Assembly (NCBI GenBank): GCA_963790585.1
Contig: CAWBOY010000009.1
Span: 141,479-205,478, forward strand
Source of the DNA: CAWBOY01 sp963790585
GTDB taxonomy: Bacteria; Planctomycetota; Planctomycetia; Gemmatales; Gemmataceae
Direction: 5' to 3'
Length of the DNA stretch: 64,000 nt
In this document: positions 20,323-28,809 of the stretch, one piece after another
How positions within the stretch are numbered: the stretch's first letter is position 1
Layout: each line of letters starts with the position of its first letter
The notes under the pieces: generated by a model
Told to the model about the DNA's origin: nothing
What the model saw: only the letters and a program-made list of their open reading frames with translations
The model's database searches: none
Program-made: the position numbers and the translations under genes

Positions 20323-23300
20323 GTGCTCAAGCCCGAAATCGCTCGCCGTCAACTCGAATTGCTGCGGTCCAAAAAACACGCTGAGGGCCGGCATAACCGG
20401 CTGCGCAAATTGCCGAAGCCGCAAGCCGCGACCGCGCTCGGCCTGTTTGGCCGCACCGCAGACGGCAAGCTCCCCAACGATTGGCGGGAGCGAGAGAAGA
20501 TCAAGCGGGAATCTTCAATCAAGGTCAGCGCCGACCCGAAACTGCGTGGCCGAATTCTCAGCACGCTTTTCCCGACGTTCTATGCCGAGATCGAGGCGGG
20601 CTGGCAACTATTGGCCCGCGTGCCCTACACGATTGGCTACGCGCGGCGTCCCTTTCGCCTGAGCGGCCGGCCCGAAGCGTATCGCGCCAAGCGACAAGTC
20701 TATTTGGAAGCCGTGTTCACCAATCTCGAGCTTCTGCCTGATGATACCCTGACGCCGGATTGGCTGGCCCAATGGGCGGTTCATCTCGGTCATAATCTCC
20801 ACCCGCTTGGCTACCTCTTCGCCGCCATCATCGACACGGGCGGGGCAGTTGGGGACCAGGTCTTTGAGATCTTGAAAGACTCCGCCGCCAACCGCCATGA
20901 AATCGGCGGACCTGGAGGCCATGCCATTCGCGGCCTGCTGTGTTGCGCGCGATCCGAGGCATGGCAATTCACGGAAGGCCTGCTTATCGCGGCCCAGCGC
21001 CAGGAGGGGTTGCGTCAATCCATTCTCGAAGCGGTGGATGAGGCCCATCCCGAGGCGTTTCGCCGCATGGTGGGCGTCGTGTTGGATCAGAATCTCATAC
21101 GCTTCGCCGCTGTGGCCCGTGCCGCTGGAGTGTGGCTTGGAGAAGTCCAAACTGTCGAAGATCCGAAGAAGCTCAAGACTGACTTGCAAACCATCACTGA
21201 CCTGCTCGGAAATCCCGCTGCTCGACAGAAAGCGATCGCTACGGGCGACCCCGCGACGGCCTATCGCGGCCTTTGGACCATGGCCTTCGACGATGCGGCC
21301 GAAGCCCTCAAGGCCGCGAAACCGCTCTTTTCGGACAAGGACGCTGGGCGCCGTTTCGCCGCCGCCAAGCTCGCCATCGAGACAGGCCTGCCCGAAACTA
21401 TGAATCTCGTGCTGCCCCTTATCCATGATGCCGATCCGTGTCTTGTCAGCTTGGCCGTCAACTATGCCGCCCAAATCGCGCGGCCGACCGATGACGATCC
21501 CTTTGCCGCCGTGCCGCCAAAGGACCTATTCGAGCGGCTGGAAAAGATCATTCCCAATCTGCCCGAAAAACCAACGCAGCCTAAGGCACCTGTCGAGGGG
21601 TGGTTTGTGTCGCCGCTCGCTCAAGCGAGCGCGGCGGATATTCTTGTCCAGGTTATCGCCGATCGGAAGGCGGAACGACTGCTGCCATACCTGCCGCTGA
21701 TGGGTCAGTATGCGCGCGTCGCGTCGCTCGCCAAGCTGTGCGAGCCGCGCACGCTCACAACCAAAGTCAGACAAACGCTTCTTGCAATTGCCGGCGAACC
21801 GAATCGTTACGTTCGCGAGGCCGCTCTCAAATATCTCAAGCAGAGCAAGCTCGCCGAAGACGAGGTACAAACGCTCGAAGGCTATCTGACGCGCAAAACA
21901 CCAGATTTCCGCCGTAGCATCTTTGAATTGCTTCTCAACCGCAGCGATAGCCAAACTCTCGGCACCATCGATCGCCTTCTCGACGCCGGTGACGCCAATT
22001 GCCGGGCCGCCGGCATCGAGATCGCGCGCCGCCTGGTGGATGCCGAGCGCTCCGCCGAAGTGGTGCGCGAACGGTTGCGAACCTATAGCGACAAGAAGGG
22101 CAAACGCCTCAGCGAGAGCGAAGCCCAGGCGATAGAGATCATACTCAATCCGGCCATGAAACCGCCGACCCTCGACGACGGCCTTGGCACATTCGACCCC
22201 GAGGAACGTAGTCCAATCGTCGAGCCTGAACAACGATCGGTGCAATTCGCCACTCCCGCAGCGGTTGCGTTCTTGAAGGAGCTGGATGCATTCATTGGCG
22301 CCAACAGAGATCGTACTTACGTCGACACTCGCTATACCAACCGAAGAGAGGAGAAAGTTTTAGGGGCCGTTCGCTGGCGTTGGGAGTTTCCCAGCCCCAA
22401 CTTGCATAAGACCGTTGACGAGGATCGCCAGAACCTTCCGCTGATCGAGCTTTGGCAGGAGTGGTGGACCTCCCGCTCCGCGGCAACGCGAGACGCGGAT
22501 GGTTCCGAGCTGGTGCGCGCAACCATGATGCCGCTCGCAGGCGTCCTCGAAGGCCAAGAAGACGACGCTGATGTATTGGATTCATTAGACGGCCTGGAAG
22601 ACGAGGCTGATCTACTGGATTTTTTGGACAAACCAGCGGCGGCGGACTCGGCCAGCGCTGCCGCCCTCAAGACGGTCACGCCTTTGGGACCAGTCCGTGT
22701 GCGCTACGAAGCGCTCATCCGTCCCTTGCTCGAGTGGTTTCGACGGCTCTATCCGCAACCAGATGCTGTAGATTTTGTGCTCGATGCCGCGGAAACCGCA
22801 TTGGCACTTGTACCCCAATCGTTGCTCGAAAAAACCCCCCGCACGGAGCTAGACATCGCGGAGGCGGAAGGCGCGGAGATTGACAAAGACACCGTCGAGG
22901 AGTGGCGCGAAAATACACCATTCGTGGCCTGGATACAGCATGTTACGGATTACAAACAATATCCAGAATGGACCGATACCCACGCATCGCGGCATTTTCG
23001 CCTGCACCGCTGGCTCGACGAGCCAGTTGCCGGGGCACGGCGAAAGCGCCCTGGGCTTGACGTTGTTCTATCCGCTTATGCCGCTGGCAGGGCGAGCCTT
23101 GCTGATTTTCTCGATCACGTGATCGGCCCGAGGCCGAAGGAAAGATGGGGCCGCTCCTCGTTTGATTCCTTGCGTCATCTCACGATGGCCGGCGACAAAA
23201 ACTATCCCTTGGTTGACGAAAGACCGGAGTTGCGAAAAGCAGCAGATGACGTCGTTCGCCGCATCGTGGAAATCGAGCTTGCTCGCGGTGAGACTCCAAC

Positions 23301-25434
23301 GGCGGCTACACTCGCGGCCGGGTCGATCAATCGCATTGTTGGGTTGGATCGGCTCCTGGATCTCATCGCCGCGCTCGGCAAACATGGGTTCACCAAGCCG
23401 CCTTCCTACGGCCAGAGCGAAAACAAACCCGCGGTTCTCACGCGCCTGATTCAAGTCAGTATGCCTTTACCCGAGGATACGCCGGAAACATTTGCTGCCA
23501 AAGTAAAGGCCGTAGTAAAGGAGGGTCGCTTTGAGATGGAGCGCGTCGCGGAGCTGGGGCTCGTAAATCCGCGCTGGGTGAAGCACGTCGCGGCCACCAT
23601 CAACTGGCCCGGCTACGAAGAGGCTGTTTATTGGTTCATCGCGCATACGAACTCCGGCTGGACCAATGCACTTGGCGTCACCGAGAATGGTGAGGATCTC
23701 CAAGCCGACAAAGAAAACTCCAAGTCGGACAATGCCTGGCAGACCATTGTGAAATCGAGGACCAATCTCTCGGCCGAACAACGAGCCGATGGCTTGATTG
23801 ACGTGGCCTGGTTCCATCAGGCCTACGAGGCCGTCGGCAGCGACAAGAGATGGGACGCGATCGAAGTCGCGGCCAAGTTTCTCGGCTTCGGCCAAAGTCA
23901 TAAGAAGGCCGCGCGCCTCGCGGATGTGTTGCTCGGTCGAACGAAAAAGAAGGACCTCGTCAGTGAAATACGGGTCAAGACGCTCAAGGAATCGGTCCGC
24001 CTTTTGGGACTGCTGCCGCTGCCCAAGGACCAGACAAAGAAGGACGCGGAATTGGCCGACCGTTACAAGGTGTTGAAGGAGTATGAGCGCTATGCGCGTG
24101 GTCTAAGCTCGCTTTCCAAGGAGCCTGCCCTGCAAGCGGCTCGACTCGGGATGGAGAATCTCGCGGTGACGGCTGGATACACCGATCCGACGCGCTTGGA
24201 GTGGGCGGTGACGGCTCGCGAGGTAGCAGACCTTGCCGACGGGCCGGTCAAATTGGTGGTGAAAAATGTAACGCTGTCATTGGCGCTCACACCGGAGGCG
24301 GACCCGGAGATCACACAGACCAAGGATGGCAAACCGCTAAAATCGCTCCCATCGGAGTTAAAGAAACTCCCCAAAGTCATCGATCTGTTCGAGCGCAAGA
24401 AGAGCCTGACCCGTGCAATTTCCAATACGAAACGGTCTCTCGAGCAGGCCTTGTGCGCAGGCGACAGCTTCCGTGGAGCGGAACTCAAGGCGCTGATGGA
24501 TCATGCCATCGTTCGCCCTTACCTGGAGCGCCTTGTCTTGAAGACCACGTCGGGTATGGGCTTTCCCGTGAAGGGGGGAACCGCATTAAAGAGTTGGACC
24601 GGCAAATCGGTGCCTGTGAAGGCGAGCGAAGAATGGACGATTGCCCATCCCGTGGATTTCGTGGTGGCAAAGGATTGGCACGAATGGCAAGCGGGGTGCT
24701 TCAAGACCGAACAAGTGCAACCGTTCAAGCAAGTTTTCCGCGAATTGTATGTTCTGACCGAGGCCGAAAAAGAGGATGGCGACCAATCGCGCCGCTATTC
24801 CGGCCAACAGGTCAACGAAAAACAGGCGAAGGCTTTGCTCGCGTCGCGCGGCTGGTCGACTAGGGAGGACTTGAGCAAGCTTTACCGTGACGCCAATCTC
24901 GTCGTTCTTTTGTCCCTGGACCAAGGCTATCTTACCCCAGCCGACGCCGCCGCTCCTGCGGTCGGCTCGCTCTTCTTTTATCAACGTACCGACTGGAAGC
25001 GCCTACGCCTCGACGCGGTCCCCAAGATTATTTTCAGCGAGGTGATGCGTGACCTCGATCTCGTAGTCAGTGTCGCCCACATCGGCGGCGTCGATCCCGA
25101 GGCCTCCCAATCGACGGTGGCGATGAGAGCCGACTTGCTGCGCGAAATGTGCAAGTTGTTGAAGCTCGCGAACGTGAAGCTCGATAGTCGGCACGCCCTC
25201 ATCCAGGGAGAGTATGGCCGCTATTCGGTGCATTTAGGCAGTGGAGTCGTTCATAAACAACCTGGAGGTTCCCTCTGTGTCGTGCCGGTCAATGCGCAAC
25301 ACCGGGGTCGACTATTCCTACCCTTCGCGGATGACGATCCGCGCACAGCCGAGGTGGTTTCCAAGGTGCTGCTGCTGGCCCGGGATACGGAGATTCAGGA
25401 TCCCAGTATTCTGCAGCAGATCGTCACGAGATAG
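20323..25434 (+). CDS. DUF5724/DUF4132 giant helical-repeat protein
   Basis: A 1703-residue protein with a GTG start; its ribosome site GGAGGT is formed by the last two sense codons of the upstream gene. Residues 1-700 are mostly helical repeats (for example NRYVREAALKYLKQSKLAEDE), typical of DUF5724. An acidic spacer lies near 743-769 (EDDADVLDSLDGLEDEADLL). The last 260 residues match the DUF4132 C-terminal module: QPFKQVFRELYVLTEAEKE, RGWSTREDLSKLYRDANL, IIFSEVMRDLDLVVSVAHIGG (about 1572), YSVHLGSGVVH (about 1636) and LPFADDDPRTAEVVSKVLLLARDTEIQDPSI (about 1666 onward). DUF4132 is found in the E. coli MolR/YehI proteins, whose biochemistry is unresolved. No MoxR-type ATPase or vWA gene, often near DUF4132, is present here. 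It probably acts with the 140-residue protein; function unknown. Confidence 0.85.
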   Translation: MLKPEIARRQLELLRSKKHAEGRHNRLRKLPKPQAATALGLFGRTADGKLPNDWREREKIKRESSIKVSADPKLRGRILSTLFPTFYAEIEAGWQLLARVPYTIGYARRPFRLSGRPEAYRAKRQVYLEAVFTNLELLPDDTLTPDWLAQWAVHLGHNLHPLGYLFAAIIDTGGAVGDQVFEILKDSAANRHEIGGPGGHAIRGLLCCARSEAWQFTEGLLIAAQRQEGLRQSILEAVDEAHPEAFRRMVGVVLDQNLIRFAAVARAAGVWLGEVQTVEDPKKLKTDLQTITDLLGNPAARQKAIATGDPATAYRGLWTMAFDDAAEALKAAKPLFSDKDAGRRFAAAKLAIETGLPETMNLVLPLIHDADPCLVSLAVNYAAQIARPTDDDPFAAVPPKDLFERLEKIIPNLPEKPTQPKAPVEGWFVSPLAQASAADILVQVIADRKAERLLPYLPLMGQYARVASLAKLCEPRTLTTKVRQTLLAIAGEPNRYVREAALKYLKQSKLAEDEVQTLEGYLTRKTPDFRRSIFELLLNRSDSQTLGTIDRLLDAGDANCRAAGIEIARRLVDAERSAEVVRERLRTYSDKKGKRLSESEAQAIEIILNPAMKPPTLDDGLGTFDPEERSPIVEPEQRSVQFATPAAVAFLKELDAFIGANRDRTYVDTRYTNRREEKVLGAVRWRWEFPSPNLHKTVDEDRQNLPLIELWQEWWTSRSAATRDADGSELVRATMMPLAGVLEGQEDDADVLDSLDGLEDEADLLDFLDKPAAADSASAAALKTVTPLGPVRVRYEALIRPLLEWFRRLYPQPDAVDFVLDAAETALALVPQSLLEKTPRTELDIAEAEGAEIDKDTVEEWRENTPFVAWIQHVTDYKQYPEWTDTHASRHFRLHRWLDEPVAGARRKRPGLDVVLSAYAAGRASLADFLDHVIGPRPKERWGRSSFDSLRHLTMAGDKNYPLVDERPELRKAADDVVRRIVEIELARGETPTAATLAAGSINRIVGLDRLLDLIAALGKHGFTKPPSYGQSENKPAVLTRLIQVSMPLPEDTPETFAAKVKAVVKEGRFEMERVAELGLVNPRWVKHVAATINWPGYEEAVYWFIAHTNSGWTNALGVTENGEDLQADKENSKSDNAWQTIVKSRTNLSAEQRADGLIDVAWFHQAYEAVGSDKRWDAIEVAAKFLGFGQSHKKAARLADVLLGRTKKKDLVSEIRVKTLKESVRLLGLLPLPKDQTKKDAELADRYKVLKEYERYARGLSSLSKEPALQAARLGMENLAVTAGYTDPTRLEWAVTAREVADLADGPVKLVVKNVTLSLALTPEADPEITQTKDGKPLKSLPSELKKLPKVIDLFERKKSLTRAISNTKRSLEQALCAGDSFRGAELKALMDHAIVRPYLERLVLKTTSGMGFPVKGGTALKSWTGKSVPVKASEEWTIAHPVDFVVAKDWHEWQAGCFKTEQVQPFKQVFRELYVLTEAEKEDGDQSRRYSGQQVNEKQAKALLASRGWSTREDLSKLYRDANLVVLLSLDQGYLTPADAAAPAVGSLFFYQRTDWKRLRLDAVPKIIFSEVMRDLDLVVSVAHIGGVDPEASQSTVAMRADLLREMCKLLKLANVKLDSRHALIQGEYGRYSVHLGSGVVHKQPGGSLCVVPVNAQHRGRLFLPFADDDPRTAEVVSKVLLLARDTEIQDPSILQQIVTR

Positions 25435-25923
25435 TGGCAAACGGGTTCGTCTAGAGCGGTTAACGAAAGAGCCCACAGTTGTGGCACGGTCTCCAGACCG
25501 TGCCACCCGGTCTGACTGAAGGTCTCCTTTAGTCCCGTGACGTCTGATATAAATCAGGGAGACCTACGGTCGGCAAAGGTGGCACGGTCTGGAGACCGTG
25601 CCGCAACGGGGCCGAATAGTATTGGTATCGGACTAGATACCGATTTGAGCACAGAAGCGTGCATTTGTAGTAGACCAGTTTCCGAATTTCTGTGAAAAGG
25701 AGGGCGCTGCGCCAAGTGGGGGTGCCCAATCGATTTCTTGGCGCGACGGTCCGTCGCTTGTCGCATCGGCAATGCAGTCAATGAGTTAAGGCAGGCGACC
25801 GTCGCGCCAAAGGCGTCTTTTTTTTGGCGTGACGGTCGGTCGGCGATGTTCCACGTAGAACATTCCCAAGGTACGGTTTGGTACGTCAATTCATTCTTTG
25901 CGATCTTCCTTTAAGGAGATCCC
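25435..25923. repeat. Intergenic region of dispersed palindromes
   Basis: No gene seen. Two copies of a GGCACGGTCT-CC/GG-AGACCGTGCC palindrome lie at 25481-25506 and 25579-25604, each with about 10-12 bp arms. A second family, TTGGCGCGACGGTC, appears at 25737-25750, inverted at 25797-25812, and in diverged form at 25828-25841; the same family recurs at 39288-39390. These look like REP-type elements. The last 20 bases hold the ribosome site (AAGGAGAT) of the next gene. Confidence 0.7.
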
Positions 25924-26916
25924 GTGACCAATGGCGCTCGTTCGCTGGCTATCTTTATCGACTTCGAGAACTTGGCGCTCGGCTTGCAGGGCCGGCGCGA
26001 GCGTTTCGACATCAGCCGGGTTCTTGAACGGCTGGTCGAGAAGGGGAAGATCGTCGCCAAAAAGGCCTATGCCGACTGGAATCGCTATGCGGCGTTCACG
26101 GCTCTCTTGCATGAGGCGGCTATCGAGTTGATCGAGATTCCGCGCCGGGCCATGAGCGGCAAGAACTCGGCTGACATTCGGCTCTGCGTCGATGCAATGG
26201 ATCTCGCCTATTCCAAGGAACATATTGACACCTTCGTCGTCCTCTCCGGCGACAGCGATTTCTCGCCGCTCGTCTCGAAGCTCAAGGAGCTGGGCAAACA
26301 CGTCATCGGCTTGGGAATGCAAGAATCGACCTCTGACCTGCTGCGCGACAACTGCGACGAATTCATCTACTACGAAGATCTCGGCAAGTCGCCTGACCTC
26401 TCGCCTGACATCGACGTCGAGCTGCCGGAGAACAAGCGGAAGGCGTTCGCCTTGCTGCTCGAATCGCTCCTGGCTCTGCGGCGCGAGAACAAAGAAGTGC
26501 TCTGGTCGTCGATGATCAAAGACACGATGAAGCGCAAGAAGCCATCCTTCAACGAAGCCTATCACGGCTACCGGACGTTCAGCGAGCTGCTCGAAGATGC
26601 GCAGCGTGAAGGCCTGGTCAAGCTGGAGACGGACAAACGGAGTCGGACCTACGTCGTGACGAGCTTCGGCGCCGACGGCAACGAGAAGGAAGAGCTGGAG
26701 TCGAAGACGGAGCCGACCCGCAAGAAACGTCGGCGGCGCTCCAATGGCAAGAAACGCGCGCCGGAGGGCGAGGGCGTTGCGTCGGAAACTCCTCCAGGGA
26801 CGACTACAGCGGTACCGAATCCTCTGATCGAACCGCCGGCTCCCCCACCCGCGCCCAAGGAGATAGACCCGTGGGCTGTTCCGGATGATCGAGAAGAATC
26901 GGAGATACCATTTTAA
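25924..26916 (+). CDS. NYN-domain RNase-like protein with LOTUS-like domain
   Basis: A 330-residue protein with a GTG start preceded by AAGGAGAT. Residues 8-150 form a NYN (LabA/DUF88, PIN-like) domain: AIFIDFENLALG with Asp13, KKAYADWNRY, and DTFVVLSGDSDFSPLVSKLKELGKHVIG, which supplies the second acidic cluster. These metal-binding acidic residues are intact, so RNase activity is plausible. Residues 175-250 look like an OST-HTH/LOTUS winged helix (LLESLLALRRENKEVLWSSMIKDTMKR...GYRTFSELLEDAQREGLV). The tail is Lys/Arg-rich (KKRRRRSNGKKR) and then proline-rich, suggesting RNA binding and disorder. The combination suggests RNA turnover or processing. A long minus-strand frame over the same bases is antisense shadow. 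Confidence 0.88.
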   Translation: MTNGARSLAIFIDFENLALGLQGRRERFDISRVLERLVEKGKIVAKKAYADWNRYAAFTALLHEAAIELIEIPRRAMSGKNSADIRLCVDAMDLAYSKEHIDTFVVLSGDSDFSPLVSKLKELGKHVIGLGMQESTSDLLRDNCDEFIYYEDLGKSPDLSPDIDVELPENKRKAFALLLESLLALRRENKEVLWSSMIKDTMKRKKPSFNEAYHGYRTFSELLEDAQREGLVKLETDKRSRTYVVTSFGADGNEKEELESKTEPTRKKRRRRSNGKKRAPEGEGVASETPPGTTTAVPNPLIEPPAPPPAPKEIDPWAVPDDREESEIPF

Positions 26917-26942
26917 GAGACACGAACGGAGTGTTTCGCTTG

Positions 26943-27029
26943 TATTCAAGAGCCGGGAGCGTCAGCGACCGGAGAAAGTTAGACTCGCTCAGACTCACTC
27001 CGGTTGCTGACGCTCCCGGCTCTTGAATA
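26943..27029. repeat. REP-like inverted repeat, GAGCCGGGAGCGTCAGC family
   Basis: Two 32-base arms (26943-26974 and 26998-27029), complementary except for one position, with a 23-base loop. The core is CAAGAGCCGGGAGCGTCAGC. It sits between the NYN gene and the channel gene, 20 bases before the latter's start. The same core recurs at 42877-42914 (single arm) and 59012-59098 (paired), and in degenerate form at 31204-31283. Confidence 0.85.
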
Positions 27030-27049
27030 CGTACAAGGAGGTACAACAA

Positions 27050-28201
27050 ATGCCCTGGATCGGCGTGTTGGTCGGTGTGACGCTCATCGTCGTCGTGTTA
27101 ATTGATGGCTTTGAAACGATGATCTTGCCGCGGCGCGTGACTCGGGTCTGGAGGCCGGTTCGTACTTTTTACATCAATGCCTGGAAGCTCTGGCAGGTGT
27201 GCGCCCGACGGATGACGGTTGTAAAGCGGCGCGAGTATTTTCTCAGCCTGTTTGGGCCGCTGTCGATTCTGACGGTGATCGCCCTTTGGGTCACGATGCT
27301 GATCCTGGCGTTCGCTCTCGTGCATTGGTCGTTGGAAACGCCTCTGGTCCATCCAGAAGGGACCGATAAATCCAGCTTTTTCACCTATTTCTATCTGAGC
27401 GGCGTCACGTTCTTCACGCTTGGCTTTGGTGACGTGACAGGCCGAGAGATGTTGGGCCGACTTTTGACTGTGATCGAGGCCGGGATGGGCTTTGGGTTCC
27501 TGGCTGTCGTCATCGGTTACGTCCCCGTGCTCTATGCCGCTTTCTCGCGGCGCGAAGTCCCGATCGCTCTGCTCGACGCTCGGGCCGGCTCGCCACCGAC
27601 GGCGGCGGAGATGTTGCTGCGTTTGGCGAGTACAAAAAATCTGGAGTCGCTAAGCTCGTACCTAGCCGAGTGGGAACGCTGGTCGGGGGAGCTGTTGGAG
27701 AGTCACATTTCGTTTCCGAGCCTTTGTTACTATCGCTCCCAGCACGACAATCAATCGTGGTTGGCCGCGATCACGGCCATCATGGATACGTGTGCGTTGT
27801 TGATTGCCGGAGCGGCGCAGAATTGTTCGTATCAGGCTCGATTGACGTTCGCCATGTCGCGGCATGCGCTCGTCGATTTGTGCATGGTTTTCAATCGCCC
27901 GCCGATCGCGCCGACGCCGGATCGATTGCCGGCCGAGATGCTGCTGAAGTTGCGTCACCAGCTCGAAGGGGCTGGGTTGTCTTTTCCAAAGGAAGCCACG
28001 TTTGAACAACGTCTCACCGAGTTACGGGCGATGTATGAGCCATTCGCCAACGCGCTTAGTGAGCTGTTCCTCTACAAGCTACCGCCGATCCTGTCGGATA
28101 AGCCGGTGATCGACAACTGGCAAACAAGTGCCTGGATGCGTCGCGTCGCCGGCATCGCCAAGCTCGCCGCGCTCGACGCTAATGATGAGCATGTCGAGTG
28201 A
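27050..28201 (+). CDS. Two-helix potassium-channel-like protein
   Basis: About 383 residues. It has a hydrophobic N-terminal helix (WIGVLVGVTLIVVVLIDG), then LSILTVIALWVTMLILAFALVHW, a pore region with the filter-like motif TFFTLGFGD near residues 120-128, and a following helix (GMGFGFLAVVIGYVPVLYAAF). The order fits an Ion_trans_2-type channel. The filter is GFG rather than the canonical GYG, which is known in other K+ channels. The C-terminal 200 residues are soluble and helical with no recognised ligand domain. The ATG at 27050 is chosen over an upstream TTG because AAGGAGG lies 8 bases before it. No regulatory partner gene is adjacent. Confidence 0.82.
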   Translation: MPWIGVLVGVTLIVVVLIDGFETMILPRRVTRVWRPVRTFYINAWKLWQVCARRMTVVKRREYFLSLFGPLSILTVIALWVTMLILAFALVHWSLETPLVHPEGTDKSSFFTYFYLSGVTFFTLGFGDVTGREMLGRLLTVIEAGMGFGFLAVVIGYVPVLYAAFSRREVPIALLDARAGSPPTAAEMLLRLASTKNLESLSSYLAEWERWSGELLESHISFPSLCYYRSQHDNQSWLAAITAIMDTCALLIAGAAQNCSYQARLTFAMSRHALVDLCMVFNRPPIAPTPDRLPAEMLLKLRHQLEGAGLSFPKEATFEQRLTELRAMYEPFANALSELFLYKLPPILSDKPVIDNWQTSAWMRRVAGIAKLAALDANDEHVE

Positions 28202-28210
28202 GGTCGGAGC

Positions 28211-28774
28211 TCATGCTGGCAACATCCCAACCTTTCGCGCGTAGGGAAACAACCCGCCCGCTTCGAGGATCGGCAATACTTCGCCCAAAGGCTTGAGCTT
28301 ATACTCTTCGCCAGTCGTGAGATTGTGCAAGATGCCGGAAGCGAGGTCGAGCCTCAGTTCGTCGCCGGTGCAGACGCGATCGCACAGACGCTCGACGCTC
28401 TCGAATGGAATGATATAGCCGCCATTGACCGAGTTGCGAAAGAAGATGCGCGCATAGAACTCGGCGACGACGGCCTCAATGCCGGCGGCGTCGAGCGCGA
28501 TTGGCGCATGTTCGCGCGACGAGCCGCAGCCGAAGTTCTTGCCGGCGATGACGAATTTGTAGGGCGAGACAAACTCATCGGTCGTATGAAACGGCACATG
28601 CCCCTTGGGCAACCCCGCCTGCGATGGCGGCACGCTGCTGAGCGCATACTTGCCGAATTGCTTGTATTCCTCTGGAATGGACGGATTAAACGTCAGATAC
28701 TGGGCCGGGATGATCTGATCGGTATCGACGTTATCGCCGAGGACGTAGGCTTTGCCGGAGATGGTGGCTTTCAT
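28211..28774 (-). CDS. leuD: 3-isopropylmalate dehydratase small subunit
   Basis: A 187-residue swivel-domain subunit. With LeuC it isomerises 2-isopropylmalate to 3-isopropylmalate in leucine biosynthesis. Diagnostic segments are GDNVDTDQIIPAQYL near the N-terminus and KNFGCGSSREHAPIALDAAGIEAVVAEFYARIFFRNSVNGG, the substrate-recognition region. The length is normal for the archaeal-type, stand-alone small subunit. leuC lies upstream on the same strand but is separated by a Uma2 gene. The 3' end is 10 bases from the convergent channel gene. Confidence 0.93.
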   Translation of the reverse strand: MKATISGKAYVLGDNVDTDQIIPAQYLTFNPSIPEEYKQFGKYALSSVPPSQAGLPKGHVPFHTTDEFVSPYKFVIAGKNFGCGSSREHAPIALDAAGIEAVVAEFYARIFFRNSVNGGYIIPFESVERLCDRVCTGDELRLDLASGILHNLTTGEEYKLKPLGEVLPILEAGGLFPYARKVGMLPA

Positions 28775-28809
28775 GGGGAATATGGATCCTAATTTAGATA
28801 CATTATAGG

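Noticed and set aside
19581..20330. A 249-codon minus-strand frame
   Set aside because: Only its last 65 codons look like protein (small membrane protein). The upstream part is antisense to the 140-residue protein gene.
20323..25434. A MolR/MoxR-type complex locus around the DUF4132 protein
   Set aside because: No AAA MoxR ATPase or vWA gene lies within the window near it; only the 140-residue protein is coupled to it.
25891..26949. A 352-codon minus-strand frame
   Set aside because: Antisense to the NYN-LOTUS gene, whose plus-strand motifs and ribosome site are clear.
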